Shown here one piece after another: positions 18,193 through 27,643 of a stretch of 64,000 nucleotides of DNA. The position numbers and the translations under genes were made by a program. Every line of letters starts with the position of its first letter. Position 1 is the first letter of the stretch. Source of the DNA: UBA2821 sp902763335. GTDB lineage: Bacteria > Bacillota > Clostridia > Lachnospirales > Lachnospiraceae. The stretch lies in NCBI GenBank assembly GCA_052066835.1, contig JBQHRJ010000012.1, one strand, 5' to 3'. Under the pieces are notes generated by a model that was not told the DNA's origin, ran no database searches, and saw only the letters and a program-made list of their open reading frames with translations.

Positions 18193-19983
18193 GTGAGAAG
18201 GTTTTTGAGTAAGTACAAATTTCAATTATGTATATTTTTTGGTATTTTTTTATTTAAGACAATAATTAATCTGGCATTTGGAACGTTGGTCATGACAACC
18301 GGACAGGACGAATTCGGTACGGTTGCAAGTGCATCTTACTTTGCAGGATATGACTGGTCAGCCATTGTGTCAGAGATTAAATATTATGGATTCGGTTATT
18401 CGATGCTTATGGCACCGATTTACTGGATAACGGATAACCCGCAGATTATATTTCAGGTTATGATAGGATTCAATTCTATATGCCTCGGAATATCAGGCGT
18501 TATATGTTACAATATATTAAAGGATATATTTGAGATAGATGACGATAAGTTTAATGTTATTGCATCTCTTGCAAGTGTTTTCTTTACATGTGTAATGCTC
18601 AATTCAAATGCAGTATTCAATGAATGTGCACTTGTGATGATAGAGTGGCTTATGGTATATCTTCTTTTACTTATGCAGAGAAGAAAGGATAGCGGCATGT
18701 CAACTCTTGTTCTTACCATCATATTCAGTCTGGTATCCGTATATGCATTTACGGTTCATACCAGAATAATATATGTACTTGGTGCATCTTTTATATTTAT
18801 AGTATTCTATTTTATTTTAAAGAGAAAATTTTTGGTGAATATTCCTGCATTCGTTGGAATAATGGGTGTCGGATATATTCTTGTGCAGAAACTTATTAAA
18901 TATGTACAGTTAAAAATATGGCTTACAAATGATCCTGAGAAGCTTAAAAACTCAGTAAGCAACCTCGGAGGATATTTTGGTAATATCAAATACTTAAAGA
19001 CAGGAACGGGTATTAAAGGTTTTGTATATACTTTGTGGGGCGAGGTATATGGAATGTTCAGCCTTTCAGGTGGAATATTTGCCATAGCAATATGTATATT
19101 TGCATTTATTATATTATCGTTAATTTTCAAAAAGAAGATGAAACAGGTTGACGGTAAACTCGTTACGCTTGCTTCATTTATATGTTCGTTAATGATGGCA
19201 GTGTTACTGCTTACTGCACTTGGTGTGTTAGACCTTGTAGAAGAAAATGTTCTTGCGGGAACAGCTTCAAGATGGTATCTGTATACAAGATACTGGGCAA
19301 TGTGCGGTCAGCTTACAGTTATGTTTGTTCTGTTGTTCTTTAAGAAACAGGAAAAAGCAGGAAAAGGAATAATTATTTCATCTGTAGTATTATTTTCAGT
19401 TGTATCGGCAGCATTTATACTAAAGATGGGAAAAATGTTTTATATATATCAGGGAGCAAAATCAAATGCTTTCAGCAGCTACCTCGGAATGCTTGTAATG
19501 AAGACAGATGAATATTTCAGTACGGGAGCATTCGTTAAAATGACTGTGATAGCAGCGGTTGTTCTTGTTCTGAGTTTAGTATGCATTAAATTCAGAAAGA
19601 CAGGAATTATGGCTGTCGTATTGTTGTGTCTGTTTTTATACAGCTACGGATATACAACAGTCATGCTCGACGTACCTACATCAAAAGAGATTCAGAGTGA
19701 ATTTAAAGATGTGAGGGAAGCCGTGAGGGACAGCGGCATAGATGATAATGCAAAAGTATATGTAAGAACGTCATCAAAATCCAGACCATACAGATTTGGA
19801 GCGCAGTTTAATCTGTTTGAATACAGAATAACGACAGAAAAACTTGATGACAGTGCAGATAAGGCAGTTATTCTCAGTGATTCAGACAAATATGGCGAAA
19901 AAGGATATGAGCTTATATATAAGAAAGAAGACAGTAGTTTTTATGATACTGTATATGTGTGGGCAAAAGGTTACCAGAAATAA
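18193..19983 (+). CDS. GT-C-like membrane protein, paralog 1
   Basis: About twelve membrane segments with a soluble C-terminal domain. The first loop reads TGQDEFGTVASASYFAG, followed by YYGFGYSMLMAPIYWITDNP; the Asp-Glu pair is the likely GT-C catalytic acid. It is clearly paralogous to the protein at 25695, which has the same loop and the same repeated segments over the whole length. The GTG at 18193 is chosen as start: AGGAGAG (18181-18187) precedes it by five bases, and the paralog begins at the equivalent residue. A TTG at 18163 is in frame but has no site. It probably glycosylates or otherwise modifies the polymer outside the membrane, with a lipid-linked sugar made by the enzyme at 23251 (inference). 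Confidence 0.72.
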   Translation: MRRFLSKYKFQLCIFFGIFLFKTIINLAFGTLVMTTGQDEFGTVASASYFAGYDWSAIVSEIKYYGFGYSMLMAPIYWITDNPQIIFQVMIGFNSICLGISGVICYNILKDIFEIDDDKFNVIASLASVFFTCVMLNSNAVFNECALVMIEWLMVYLLLLMQRRKDSGMSTLVLTIIFSLVSVYAFTVHTRIIYVLGASFIFIVFYFILKRKFLVNIPAFVGIMGVGYILVQKLIKYVQLKIWLTNDPEKLKNSVSNLGGYFGNIKYLKTGTGIKGFVYTLWGEVYGMFSLSGGIFAIAICIFAFIILSLIFKKKMKQVDGKLVTLASFICSLMMAVLLLTALGVLDLVEENVLAGTASRWYLYTRYWAMCGQLTVMFVLLFFKKQEKAGKGIIISSVVLFSVVSAAFILKMGKMFYIYQGAKSNAFSSYLGMLVMKTDEYFSTGAFVKMTVIAAVVLVLSLVCIKFRKTGIMAVVLLCLFLYSYGYTTVMLDVPTSKEIQSEFKDVREAVRDSGIDDNAKVYVRTSSKSRPYRFGAQFNLFEYRITTEKLDDSADKAVILSDSDKYGEKGYELIYKKEDSSFYDTVYVWAKGYQK

Positions 19984-19998
19984 GAACGGAGAGATGAG

Positions 19999-21741
19999 AT
20001 GGGCAAATTAAGAAAAGGCTCAAGTATTATTCTGATTCTGTCTATAGTGCTTATTGCCGGACTTAGTGTGTTTTTTTTCAGGGAATCAGAAAAAGAAAGT
20101 GTTGTAGTGTCAGATCCGGTATTTTCCTATGAAAGCGGAATGTATGAAAATAATATACAACTGACCATAACAGCAGGCGAAGGAACAGAAGTTTATTATA
20201 CTCTGGATGGCAGTGAGCCTGATATAAACAGCATAAAATACACGGGACCTATTGAGATTGATGATGTGTCAAAAACGGATAATAAATGGTCTGACATGGA
20301 CACAGGTCTTATAACGGGAAGAAAAATATATAATAAACCTATTATGAAGGTTGATAAATGCACGATTATCCGTGCAGTTGCAATTACTCCGGACGGGGTA
20401 AGCAGTAATGTGATTACAAAGTCATATTTTATAGGTAAGATTAATAATTCGAGATATAATAATCTTCCAATTATTTCATTAATATCGAACCCGTACAATC
20501 TGTTTGATTACAATGCGGGTATTTATGTTCTTGGAAAAACTTATGATGATTTTATGGCAGAAAATCCGGGGACACAGTTTGATGGCAGCATTCCTGCCAA
20601 TTATAATAGAAGAGGCATAAAATGGGAAAGAAAATCCTATATTGAATATTTTGACAGTCAGGGAAATGTTCAGGTATCTCAGGATATCGGACTCAGAATA
20701 CAGGGAGCCTTTTCAAGGTTTAACATGCAGAAAAGTTTCAGTCTGTATGCAAGGGAAGAATATGGAAAAGATACGGTAGATTATAAATTCTTTGGAGATA
20801 CAGAGCAGTCATCATTCTCTCGTCTTGTACTGCAGAATATTGAAGAGACAAAATATATAGACCCATATGTTTCAAATGTTACAAAGGAACTTGATGTGGA
20901 TACGATTACATCATACCAGCCGGTTATTGTATTTTTGGATGGAGAATACTGGGGCGTATATACGATAAGGCAGGCAGTGTCTGTTGACTATTTATCAAGA
21001 AAATATAGCATTGATGCGGATGATATTCTTATGGCTAAGGCAGACGGATATGGAAGTTATAACATAGAATCCGGCAGGGCGCGTGACATAGGATACTTCA
21101 ATAAGATGATTAATTATGCGGAAACTCATGATATGACTGTTAAGGAAAATTATGAGAAAATCAATGAAATGATGGATATGCAGAGCTTTATTGACTGGAT
21201 ATCTATAGAGACATATCTTGGCAATTTTGACTGCATTAAGCCGGGAAGACCGGATAATAATGTTATAGTATGGAGAGTTATGGTGCCTGATGGCAGTAAT
21301 GAGTATGCAGATGGAAAATGGAGATGGATACTCTTTGATACTGATAAGGGCGGTGGCTACCAGAACGATTATACTTATAATGACCTGCAGGAGCGTCTGC
21401 TTAACCAGAATGATGCATCGCATATGCAGCGGCTGTTCAGGAATCTTGTAGTAAATGATGAGTTCAGACAGATGTTTATTGATACATTCAGGAAAATGGG
21501 TTCAACCGTTTTCAATCAGTCGGCGGCAACCATGAAGTGGTCAGAATTTTCTACGGTATATAACGATATGCTTGAGAGATATTATGCAAGATTTCCGACC
21601 AGATTTTTCGGGCTTCAGAAGAGTCTTGAAAGAGTTAAGGCAATAGATGATTATTTTATGTACAGACCATTATATGTGGAAAATATGATTCAGTCACTTG
21701 AAAGATACATTCAGAGTAATGGAGGAAGTGCCAATGAATAA
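19999..21741 (+). CDS. CotH kinase family protein with N-terminal chitobiase-like domain
   Basis: One N-terminal membrane anchor (about 9-27) is followed by a chitobiase/beta-hexosaminidase C-terminal-like domain with YYTLDGSEPD (about 42-140), and then a CotH kinase domain. Recognisable CotH features are RIQGAFSRFNMQKSFSLYA, GEYWGVYTIRQAV, ISIETYLGNFDC and the acidic LFDTDKGGG containing D447 and D449. CotH of Bacillus spores is an atypical protein kinase that phosphorylates coat proteins; non-spore members are surface-anchored. The gene overlaps the VTC-domain gene by 8 bases, which in turn overlaps the DUF4956 gene, so the three form one translational unit. The substrate is unknown, and a role in modifying the surface glycan is inference. 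Confidence 0.88.
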   Translation: MGKLRKGSSIILILSIVLIAGLSVFFFRESEKESVVVSDPVFSYESGMYENNIQLTITAGEGTEVYYTLDGSEPDINSIKYTGPIEIDDVSKTDNKWSDMDTGLITGRKIYNKPIMKVDKCTIIRAVAITPDGVSSNVITKSYFIGKINNSRYNNLPIISLISNPYNLFDYNAGIYVLGKTYDDFMAENPGTQFDGSIPANYNRRGIKWERKSYIEYFDSQGNVQVSQDIGLRIQGAFSRFNMQKSFSLYAREEYGKDTVDYKFFGDTEQSSFSRLVLQNIEETKYIDPYVSNVTKELDVDTITSYQPVIVFLDGEYWGVYTIRQAVSVDYLSRKYSIDADDILMAKADGYGSYNIESGRARDIGYFNKMINYAETHDMTVKENYEKINEMMDMQSFIDWISIETYLGNFDCIKPGRPDNNVIVWRVMVPDGSNEYADGKWRWILFDTDKGGGYQNDYTYNDLQERLLNQNDASHMQRLFRNLVVNDEFRQMFIDTFRKMGSTVFNQSAATMKWSEFSTVYNDMLERYYARFPTRFFGLQKSLERVKAIDDYFMYRPLYVENMIQSLERYIQSNGGSANE

Positions 21742-22474
21742 TATAAAAAATGTGCATGTCGATACTAAGTTCAACGGTAAATTCAGGCATGAATACAAAT
21801 ATATATGCTCTGATATGCAGCTTGCAATTCTCAAGTCAAGAATTGACGGACTGATTGCACTTGACAGTCATGTCGGAAGCAGTGGAATGTACAATATAAG
21901 AAGTGTATATTTTGATGATTATTATAATAGCTGCCTGGCAGAGAATATTTCCGGAACTGACCCGAGAGAGAAGTTCAGGATAAGAATATATAATTGCAGC
22001 AGTGATAAGATATCGCTGGAATTAAAGCGTAAAGTCGGCGGAAAAACACAGAAACATTCGTGTCCGCTTAGTCTGGAGCAATTCAGACTGTTGATTAAAG
22101 GAGTCCCGTTGCCGGTTAATAGTGATGACCCACCCATACTGCAAAAAATGTGTCTGCAGATGAGGCAGAGAATGCTGAAACCGGTTGTTATAGTAGATTA
22201 TGACAGAATACCATACGTATTAAAAGAAGGGAATGTGAGGGTAACACTTGATTTAAACATTGCATCTTCTTTTGATTATGATGGATTTTTCAGTCCGGAT
22301 ATGAGCAGGAGACCGATAATGCCTGTTGGACGGCAGGTTTTGGAAGTTAAATGGGATGAATTTTTACCGGATGTCATATATCACAGCTTACAGCTGGAAA
22401 GCTTACAGAGGACGGCATTTTCAAAATATCAGTTATGCAGACAATTTTCAATGAATGGAGGAATAGTATTATGA
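21734..22474 (+). CDS. VTC-domain protein (polyphosphate polymerase-like)
   Basis: A soluble 246-residue protein with the VTC/CYTH-like tunnel fold. Basic and acidic strands typical of the family are visible: RHEYKYICS (R18, E20, K22), IRSVYFDDYYNSC, REKFRIRIYN, SLELKRKVGG and VLEVKWDEFLP. In yeast Vtc4 this domain makes polyphosphate from ATP. The key Arg/Lys/Glu pattern is kept, so activity is plausible. The start at 21734 (GGAGG at 21721-21725) overlaps the CotH gene by 8 bases; an upstream TTG in the same frame was discarded. It ends in an ATGA overlap with the DUF4956 gene. Confidence 0.88.
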   Translation: MNNIKNVHVDTKFNGKFRHEYKYICSDMQLAILKSRIDGLIALDSHVGSSGMYNIRSVYFDDYYNSCLAENISGTDPREKFRIRIYNCSSDKISLELKRKVGGKTQKHSCPLSLEQFRLLIKGVPLPVNSDDPPILQKMCLQMRQRMLKPVVIVDYDRIPYVLKEGNVRVTLDLNIASSFDYDGFFSPDMSRRPIMPVGRQVLEVKWDEFLPDVIYHSLQLESLQRTAFSKYQLCRQFSMNGGIVL

Positions 22475-23145
22475 GTTTAAAGGACGTATTAAAATCGGCA
22501 CTTATGAATGGATATGCATCCACTACCGTTTCAACTAAAGAGGTGGTAGTCTGCTTAGGAATAGTTGGTATTCTGGCAATATATATATTCTTTGTGTACA
22601 GATTTCTTACAAGAAAAGAGTTTTATAACAAGAATTTTAACATAGCGGTGGCAGCGATAGCGGTTGTAACAGCGTCAGTTATTCTGACATTACAGACAAA
22701 TGTTGCCATATCACTCGGAACCGTCGGAGCATTATCAATAGTACGTTTCAGAACAGCCATAAAAGACCCTATGGATCTTATATTTTTATTCTGGGGTGTT
22801 GCAGTTGGTATAATATGTGGTGCAGGTTATGCAGAAATAGCTATTCTCACATCCCTTGCCCTTACAATAGGAATACTTATATTAAATGCAATTCCTGTGG
22901 CAAAGGCACCTATGCTTCTTGTTGTAAATGCATCAGACTATGGGGCTGAGGCACAGATAATGAATACTGTTAAGACATATAGCAAATACAATAAAGTTAA
23001 ATCAAGAAACTTAAGAAATGACAGTATTGATATGATAATAGAAGTGAGAACAAAAGAGGAAACAGAGCTTGTACAGCAGATAATGCGTATAAAGGAAGTA
23101 ACAGCAACATCACTTATGTCACATGATGGAGAGGTTACATTCTAA
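22471..23145 (+). CDS. DUF4956 family membrane protein
   Basis: This 224-residue protein has about four membrane segments in the first 140 residues and contains VAISLGTVGALSIVRFRTA, the recognisable core of DUF4956. A cytoplasmic domain of about 90 residues follows, ending in TATSLMSHDGEVTF. It is encoded directly after the VTC-domain protein with an ATGA overlap, and GGAGG at 22457-22461 supports the start. DUF4956 genes are often found beside VTC and CotH genes in Gram-positive bacteria. A membrane partner or channel for the polymer made by the VTC protein is a reasonable idea but unproven. Confidence 0.87.
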   Translation: MSLKDVLKSALMNGYASTTVSTKEVVVCLGIVGILAIYIFFVYRFLTRKEFYNKNFNIAVAAIAVVTASVILTLQTNVAISLGTVGALSIVRFRTAIKDPMDLIFLFWGVAVGIICGAGYAEIAILTSLALTIGILILNAIPVAKAPMLLVVNASDYGAEAQIMNTVKTYSKYNKVKSRNLRNDSIDMIIEVRTKEETELVQQIMRIKEVTATSLMSHDGEVTF

Positions 23146-23166
23146 ATATTGGCTGTTTACTTGCAC

Positions 23167-23195
23167 TTGATAATGAAATATGCAGGTGTTATAAT
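23167..23195 (+). promoter_or_regulatory. internal promoter before the DPM1-like gene
   Basis: TTGATA (23167-23172), a 17-base spacer and an extended -10 TGT-TATAAT (23187-23195) lie in the 105-base gap after the DUF4956 gene. Eleven of twelve core bases match consensus. It should drive the genes from 23251 to about 28606. Confidence 0.75.
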
Positions 23196-23250
23196 AGCGA
23201 CGAAATACGACAAAAAATAAAAAAGCAGAAAACACAGGAGGTTTAAAAAG

Positions 23251-24228
23251 GTGAAACTTATAATTCAGGTACCATGTTATAATGAAGCGGAGACGCTTGA
23301 AGTTGCGTTAAATGATTTGCCAAAGCATATCGATGGCATAGATGAGATAGAATATCTTATAATAAATGACGGAAGTAAGGATAATACCGTTGAGGTTGCA
23401 AAAAAATGGGGTGTAAACTACGTCGTTAATTTCAGAAGAAATAAAGGACTTGCAAAAGGATTTATGGCAGGTCTTGACGCATGTTTAAGAAACGGTGCAG
23501 ATATTATTGTTAATACTGATGCTGACAACCAGTACAACGGTGATGACATAGAGAAACTTGTAAGACCTATACTTGAAGGAAAGACAGATATCGTTATAGG
23601 TGAGAGACCTATAGACCAGACAGAGCATTTTTCACCATTAAAGAAAAAACTGCAGCATTTTGGAAGCTGGGTAGTAAGAAAAGCATCAAAATCAGATATT
23701 CCTGATGCTCCAAGTGGATTCAGGGCATACAGTAGGGATGCTGCAATGAGACTTAATGTTGTCAATGAATATACTTATACACTTGAAACAATAGTTCAGG
23801 CAGGAAGAACAAAGATTGCCCAGACTTCTGTTCCTATCAGAACAAATGGTGAATTAAGACCATCAAGACTTTTCAGCAGTATGTTCGGTTATGTTAAGAA
23901 ATCAATGCTTACAATATTAAGAGCATTTATGATGTATAAACCGCTTCAGTTCTTCAGTACAATAGGCGGTGTAGGATTTATTGCCGGTCTTGCAGTCGGA
24001 ATAAGATTTATAGTTTATATGTGCATGGGTCAGGGAAACGGACATGTTCAGTCACTTATTCTTGCAGGATTACTTATCACATTAGGAGTACTTATATTTG
24101 TAATAGGACTTCAGGCAGACTTAATTGCAGCTAACAGAAAGATACTTGAGGATATTCAGTACCATGTGCGTAAAATTGATTATGATGGCGTAAATGCACA
24201 GGAAGAAAATGGAGATCAGGTGAAATAA
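23251..24228 (+). CDS. polyprenyl-phosphate glycosyltransferase (DPM1/GtrB-like GT2)
   Basis: A GT2 enzyme with QVPCYNEAETL, IINDGSKDNT and the metal motif NTDADNQY. Two C-terminal membrane segments (about 230-300) are typical of enzymes that charge polyprenyl phosphate with a single sugar at the inner membrane face. Such donors feed GT-C enzymes outside the membrane, which fits the GT-C-like genes on both sides. The start is GTG at 23251 with AGGAGG (23236-23241) nine bases upstream. Close relatives use UDP-glucose, UDP-GlcNAc or GDP-mannose; the sugar cannot be chosen here. The next gene begins two bases after its stop. Confidence 0.9.
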   Translation: MKLIIQVPCYNEAETLEVALNDLPKHIDGIDEIEYLIINDGSKDNTVEVAKKWGVNYVVNFRRNKGLAKGFMAGLDACLRNGADIIVNTDADNQYNGDDIEKLVRPILEGKTDIVIGERPIDQTEHFSPLKKKLQHFGSWVVRKASKSDIPDAPSGFRAYSRDAAMRLNVVNEYTYTLETIVQAGRTKIAQTSVPIRTNGELRPSRLFSSMFGYVKKSMLTILRAFMMYKPLQFFSTIGGVGFIAGLAVGIRFIVYMCMGQGNGHVQSLILAGLLITLGVLIFVIGLQADLIAANRKILEDIQYHVRKIDYDGVNAQEENGDQVK

Positions 24229-24229
24229 G

Positions 24230-24760
24230 ATGCAGTTAGTATTTGAAATGATTAGAAGAGTATTTCAGATAATATTTGGAATATTTATATTTGATTGTCC
24301 GGGATTGCAGAAATGCAGAAATCTTATGTACAAGATTATGTTTAAAAAGTTTGGAAGTAAGAATGTGTTATCTTCAAAGATATCTTTCTATGTTCCTCAC
24401 GGACTTAAGATGGCAGATGTAGTAGTTGGAAACAGTGTAAGAATATCAGAAGATGTATCGATAGACTGCAGTTCAAATATTACTATCGAGGATAATGTGT
24501 GGATTTCTGAACATTCACTTATATTAAATCATGAGCATATCATAGACGGACGTGAATGGAAGAAGAGTAAGGCAGTAAGAGTGACAGAGGGACTGTTTAT
24601 AGGCGAGGATGCATGGATAGGTGCAAATGTCACAATACTTCCAAAGGTAAAAAGAATCGGAAAAGGTGCCATAATAGGTGCCGGCAGCATAGTGACAAAG
24701 GATGTCGAGGATTACGCTATAGTTGCGGGAAATCCTGCGAAACAGATTGGACAGAGGTGA
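24230..24760 (+). CDS. left-handed beta-helix acyltransferase (WcaF/maltose acetyltransferase-like)
   Basis: This 176-residue hexapeptide-repeat protein has repeated I/V-G-x-x stretches from about residue 60, ending in IGKGAIIGAGSIVTKDV and AIVAGNPAKQIG, the usual C-terminus of sugar O-acetyltransferases. NHEH (about 102-105) probably contains the catalytic histidine. It should acetylate a sugar or repeat unit in the cytoplasm using acetyl-CoA. Its stop codon overlaps the GTG start of the next gene. Confidence 0.88.
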   Translation: MQLVFEMIRRVFQIIFGIFIFDCPGLQKCRNLMYKIMFKKFGSKNVLSSKISFYVPHGLKMADVVVGNSVRISEDVSIDCSSNITIEDNVWISEHSLILNHEHIIDGREWKKSKAVRVTEGLFIGEDAWIGANVTILPKVKRIGKGAIIGAGSIVTKDVEDYAIVAGNPAKQIGQR

Positions 24761-25692
24761 GAACAATTAAAAAATATTTGAAATATATTGGCAACATAGT
24801 TACTGTGTTGTCTATAGTTTTGGTCATTTATGCACTATTCAAGCTTGATATAGATTACAGTAAGCTTGCAAATCCTGCATCTATTCTTGTGTGTATTGCA
24901 GGAGCGCTCGGTGTGACACTTACAGTATATATTCTTGCATATACATGGAAGAATACACTCGATTATCTTGCAAATACAAAAACAAAATATTCAGAAGTAG
25001 CGCATGTATATGGAAAGGCAAATATAGGTAAATATCTCCCGGGAAATGTAATGCACTACGTGGAGAGAAATCTTTTTGCAACGAAGATAGGATTGAGCCA
25101 GCTTGATCTTGCACTTAGTACCCTTGTGGAAATAGCAGGAATCGTGCTTGTTGCACTGATACTGTCTGTAATACTTGCACATGAGGAACTTGCAATAGTG
25201 CTTAAAGAGTATTTAACACTTTCATATGCACTTATACTGATAGCATTACTTGTAATTGCCTGTATAGCAGTTGTTATTGTATACAAAAAGAGTGAAAAAA
25301 TACAGGCTATGGCTAAACGTCTTAAGGATGTAAAGTTCATATTCGTACTTATTAAGAATATGATTATATATGCAGTTGTATTTTTGATACTCGGCTTCAT
25401 ACTGGTTCTTATATGTGGTGTAATACTTGATGTAAAATTAAACATGTCAAAATCAATTATGATAATAACATATTACATGCTTGCATGGATGATAGGAACC
25501 ATCATACATCTTACTCCGGGTGGAATAGGTGTGAGAGAAGGTGTGCTTGTACTTCTGATGAAGAGTTCAGGAATAATGTCATCAGCATCAATACTTACAG
25601 CAGCGCTTCTTCACAGAATGGTATCAATAATTGGTGATATATTGGGTTATCTTGTTGCGTTAATGCTTAATAAAAAGGATAAAGGGGAATAG
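24757..25692 (+). CDS. AglD/MprF-like (UPF0104) membrane protein
   Basis: This 311-residue protein has about eight membrane segments, GKANIGKYLPGNVMHYVER in the first third and HLTPGGIGVREG near the end. Both are marks of the lysylphosphatidylglycerol synthase membrane-domain family, which includes archaeal AglD and flippase-like proteins. It lacks any aminoacyl-transfer domain. The start is taken as GTG at 24757, overlapping the previous stop as GTGA. Upstream in-frame codons would run back through the acetyltransferase gene. In this setting it may move a lipid-linked sugar across the membrane (inference). It ends two bases before the next gene. Confidence 0.82.
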   Translation: MRTIKKYLKYIGNIVTVLSIVLVIYALFKLDIDYSKLANPASILVCIAGALGVTLTVYILAYTWKNTLDYLANTKTKYSEVAHVYGKANIGKYLPGNVMHYVERNLFATKIGLSQLDLALSTLVEIAGIVLVALILSVILAHEELAIVLKEYLTLSYALILIALLVIACIAVVIVYKKSEKIQAMAKRLKDVKFIFVLIKNMIIYAVVFLILGFILVLICGVILDVKLNMSKSIMIITYYMLAWMIGTIIHLTPGGIGVREGVLVLLMKSSGIMSSASILTAALLHRMVSIIGDILGYLVALMLNKKDKGE

Positions 25693-25694
25693 AA

Positions 25695-27626
25695 ATGTTA
25701 AAGAGATTTTTTCACAGATATAAGTATCAGCTTATAATATTCTGGGCTATAGTGGTTGTAAAGACAATATTCAATCTGTCTCTTTCAACACTTGTCCAGG
25801 TAACCGGAGCAGATGAATTCGGAACTATAGCAGGGGCATCATATTTTGCCGGTCTGGACTGGTCAAATGTTGTATCACATATTTCATATTATGGATTCGG
25901 TTATTCCGTGCTTATGGCTCCGATATTTCTGATAACTGATAATCCGGTGGTAATGTTCCAGTGCATGATCGGACTTAACACAATCTGTCTGGCTGTTACG
26001 GGTATTATTGCATTCAATATAATGAATGATATATTTAAGATAGAGAATAAGGTATTTTCGGTTATTACTGCATTTGCAAGTGCATTATATTTTGGTGCCG
26101 CAATGAATGCAAACGCAGTATATAATGAGAGCATGATTACGCTTTTGGGATGGATAGTTATATACATACTTCTTAAAATGCAGCAGAGAAAAGATGAGGA
26201 AAAGTCAACACTGGCTCTCACATTTGTTCTTGCATTTGTTCTTGTATATTCACTGCTTGTTCATACAAGAGGCTTGTATCTGTGCGGAGCGGCAGTTATA
26301 TTTATACTTACATATTTTGTCATGAAGAGAAAACTGCTTGCCAATCCTATAGTACTTGTGGCTATAGGGGTTCCGGGATATCTGGCAACAAAGAAACTTA
26401 TTGTATATGTACAGAAGGCGCTCTGGATGTCAGGTGGTAATCAGTCAGACCTTAATAACTCTGTGGAAAGTCTTGGAGGCTATTTTGGAAATGTAACATA
26501 TCTATTTACGAAGAACGGACTTTTGGGATTTATAAGAACAATATACGGACAGATATTTGGTATGATTACGGTGTCCGGCGGATTATTTGCCATCGTTATA
26601 GCACTTATTCTGTGTGGAACATGTGCAGTAATATATTGTTTCTTCAAAAAGAAAGATACAGGAATTGATTCAAAACTTATAACAATGGGAATGTTTATTT
26701 TCTCATTTCTCGGTGCAACCATAGGCCTTACGGCTCTGGGTATATCTGATGTAACATCAGCACTGGTTGCGAAGGGAGAGTGCTCTAAGTGGTATCTGTA
26801 TGTCAGATATTGGGGCATGATAGGCGGAATAATGACTCTCTTTGGTCTGGTGGCAGCATACAAACTTGCACAGCGTAAAGCTAAGGTTATAGCGACTACC
26901 ATAGTCGGTACACTGGTAGTGACAGGATTGTTTATGTGCAAACTGTCAGGAGGGTTTGCTACAGCAAAATGTATTATATCCAGCGTGTATCTGAATTATG
27001 CTTCAATGGGATTTATAGGCAAAGAAGATTATATGACCAGAAAAGTCTTTGCGGTTATGGCTGTATTTGCAATTGTATGTATGGTAATATTTCTTGCTTG
27101 TATGTGGAAGAAAAAGTATGTTGTAATGGCCGTACTTGTATGTGCATTATCGTTATATAACTATGCCTATACCACTATAGTCATTGATAAGGATTCGTCT
27201 GATGAATTTTACAATGAATTTTCGGATATAAGTTCAGAGATAGAGAAGCTTGGTATCGATACAGGCAGTGAAATACATATAAATGTTGGACACACTAAGA
27301 CATATGAGGATAAGTTCCTTGACAAAAAAGCAAGAATGGGCTGGGCATATGATGCACAGTTCTGGCTTAACAGATATAAAGTTATAATGGAATATCCTGA
27401 TATGAGCGAGCCGGGAGTGGTAGTAACCAATCAGGATGTGGATGAATATAAAAAAGCAGGTTATGAAGTTGTCTATGAAAAAAATGACAGTAAGCTTTTT
27501 GACGGTATTGTTATACTTAAGAAGGATGAATACATGAAGGTATCAGATGAAGATAACCTTAAAGGAAAAAAATCTGACATTCTGTATGTATTTAAGAAAG
27601 GGAATAAAAGCAAGCAGGAGAACTGA
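25695..27626 (+). CDS. GT-C-like membrane protein, paralog 2
   Basis: About twelve membrane segments. The first extracytoplasmic loop TGADEFGTIAGASYFAG and YYGFGYSVLMAPIFLITDNP match the protein at 18193 nearly residue for residue, and similarity continues through LGGYFGN and the C-terminal soluble domain. The Asp-Glu pair is the expected catalytic acid of a GT-C enzyme. It has about 45 residues more at the C-terminus, rich in Lys. It follows the AglD-like gene by two bases and is probably cotranscribed from 23167. Expected role: transfer of a sugar from the polyprenyl-phosphate donor to the extracellular polymer (inference). Confidence 0.72.
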   Translation: MLKRFFHRYKYQLIIFWAIVVVKTIFNLSLSTLVQVTGADEFGTIAGASYFAGLDWSNVVSHISYYGFGYSVLMAPIFLITDNPVVMFQCMIGLNTICLAVTGIIAFNIMNDIFKIENKVFSVITAFASALYFGAAMNANAVYNESMITLLGWIVIYILLKMQQRKDEEKSTLALTFVLAFVLVYSLLVHTRGLYLCGAAVIFILTYFVMKRKLLANPIVLVAIGVPGYLATKKLIVYVQKALWMSGGNQSDLNNSVESLGGYFGNVTYLFTKNGLLGFIRTIYGQIFGMITVSGGLFAIVIALILCGTCAVIYCFFKKKDTGIDSKLITMGMFIFSFLGATIGLTALGISDVTSALVAKGECSKWYLYVRYWGMIGGIMTLFGLVAAYKLAQRKAKVIATTIVGTLVVTGLFMCKLSGGFATAKCIISSVYLNYASMGFIGKEDYMTRKVFAVMAVFAIVCMVIFLACMWKKKYVVMAVLVCALSLYNYAYTTIVIDKDSSDEFYNEFSDISSEIEKLGIDTGSEIHINVGHTKTYEDKFLDKKARMGWAYDAQFWLNRYKVIMEYPDMSEPGVVVTNQDVDEYKKAGYEVVYEKNDSKLFDGIVILKKDEYMKVSDEDNLKGKKSDILYVFKKGNKSKQEN

Positions 27627-27643
27627 TTGCAACAGGAGGAATC

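Noticed and set aside
23161..23195. TTGCAC at 23161 as the -35 box of the internal promoter
   Set aside because: It is 23 bases from TATAAT, too far; TTGATA at 23167 gives the correct 17-base spacer.
24613..24756. N-terminal extension of the AglD-like protein
   Set aside because: These codons lie wholly inside the acetyltransferase gene in another frame and encode a Cys/Arg-rich stretch unlike the family; the GTG at 24757 fits an overlap start.
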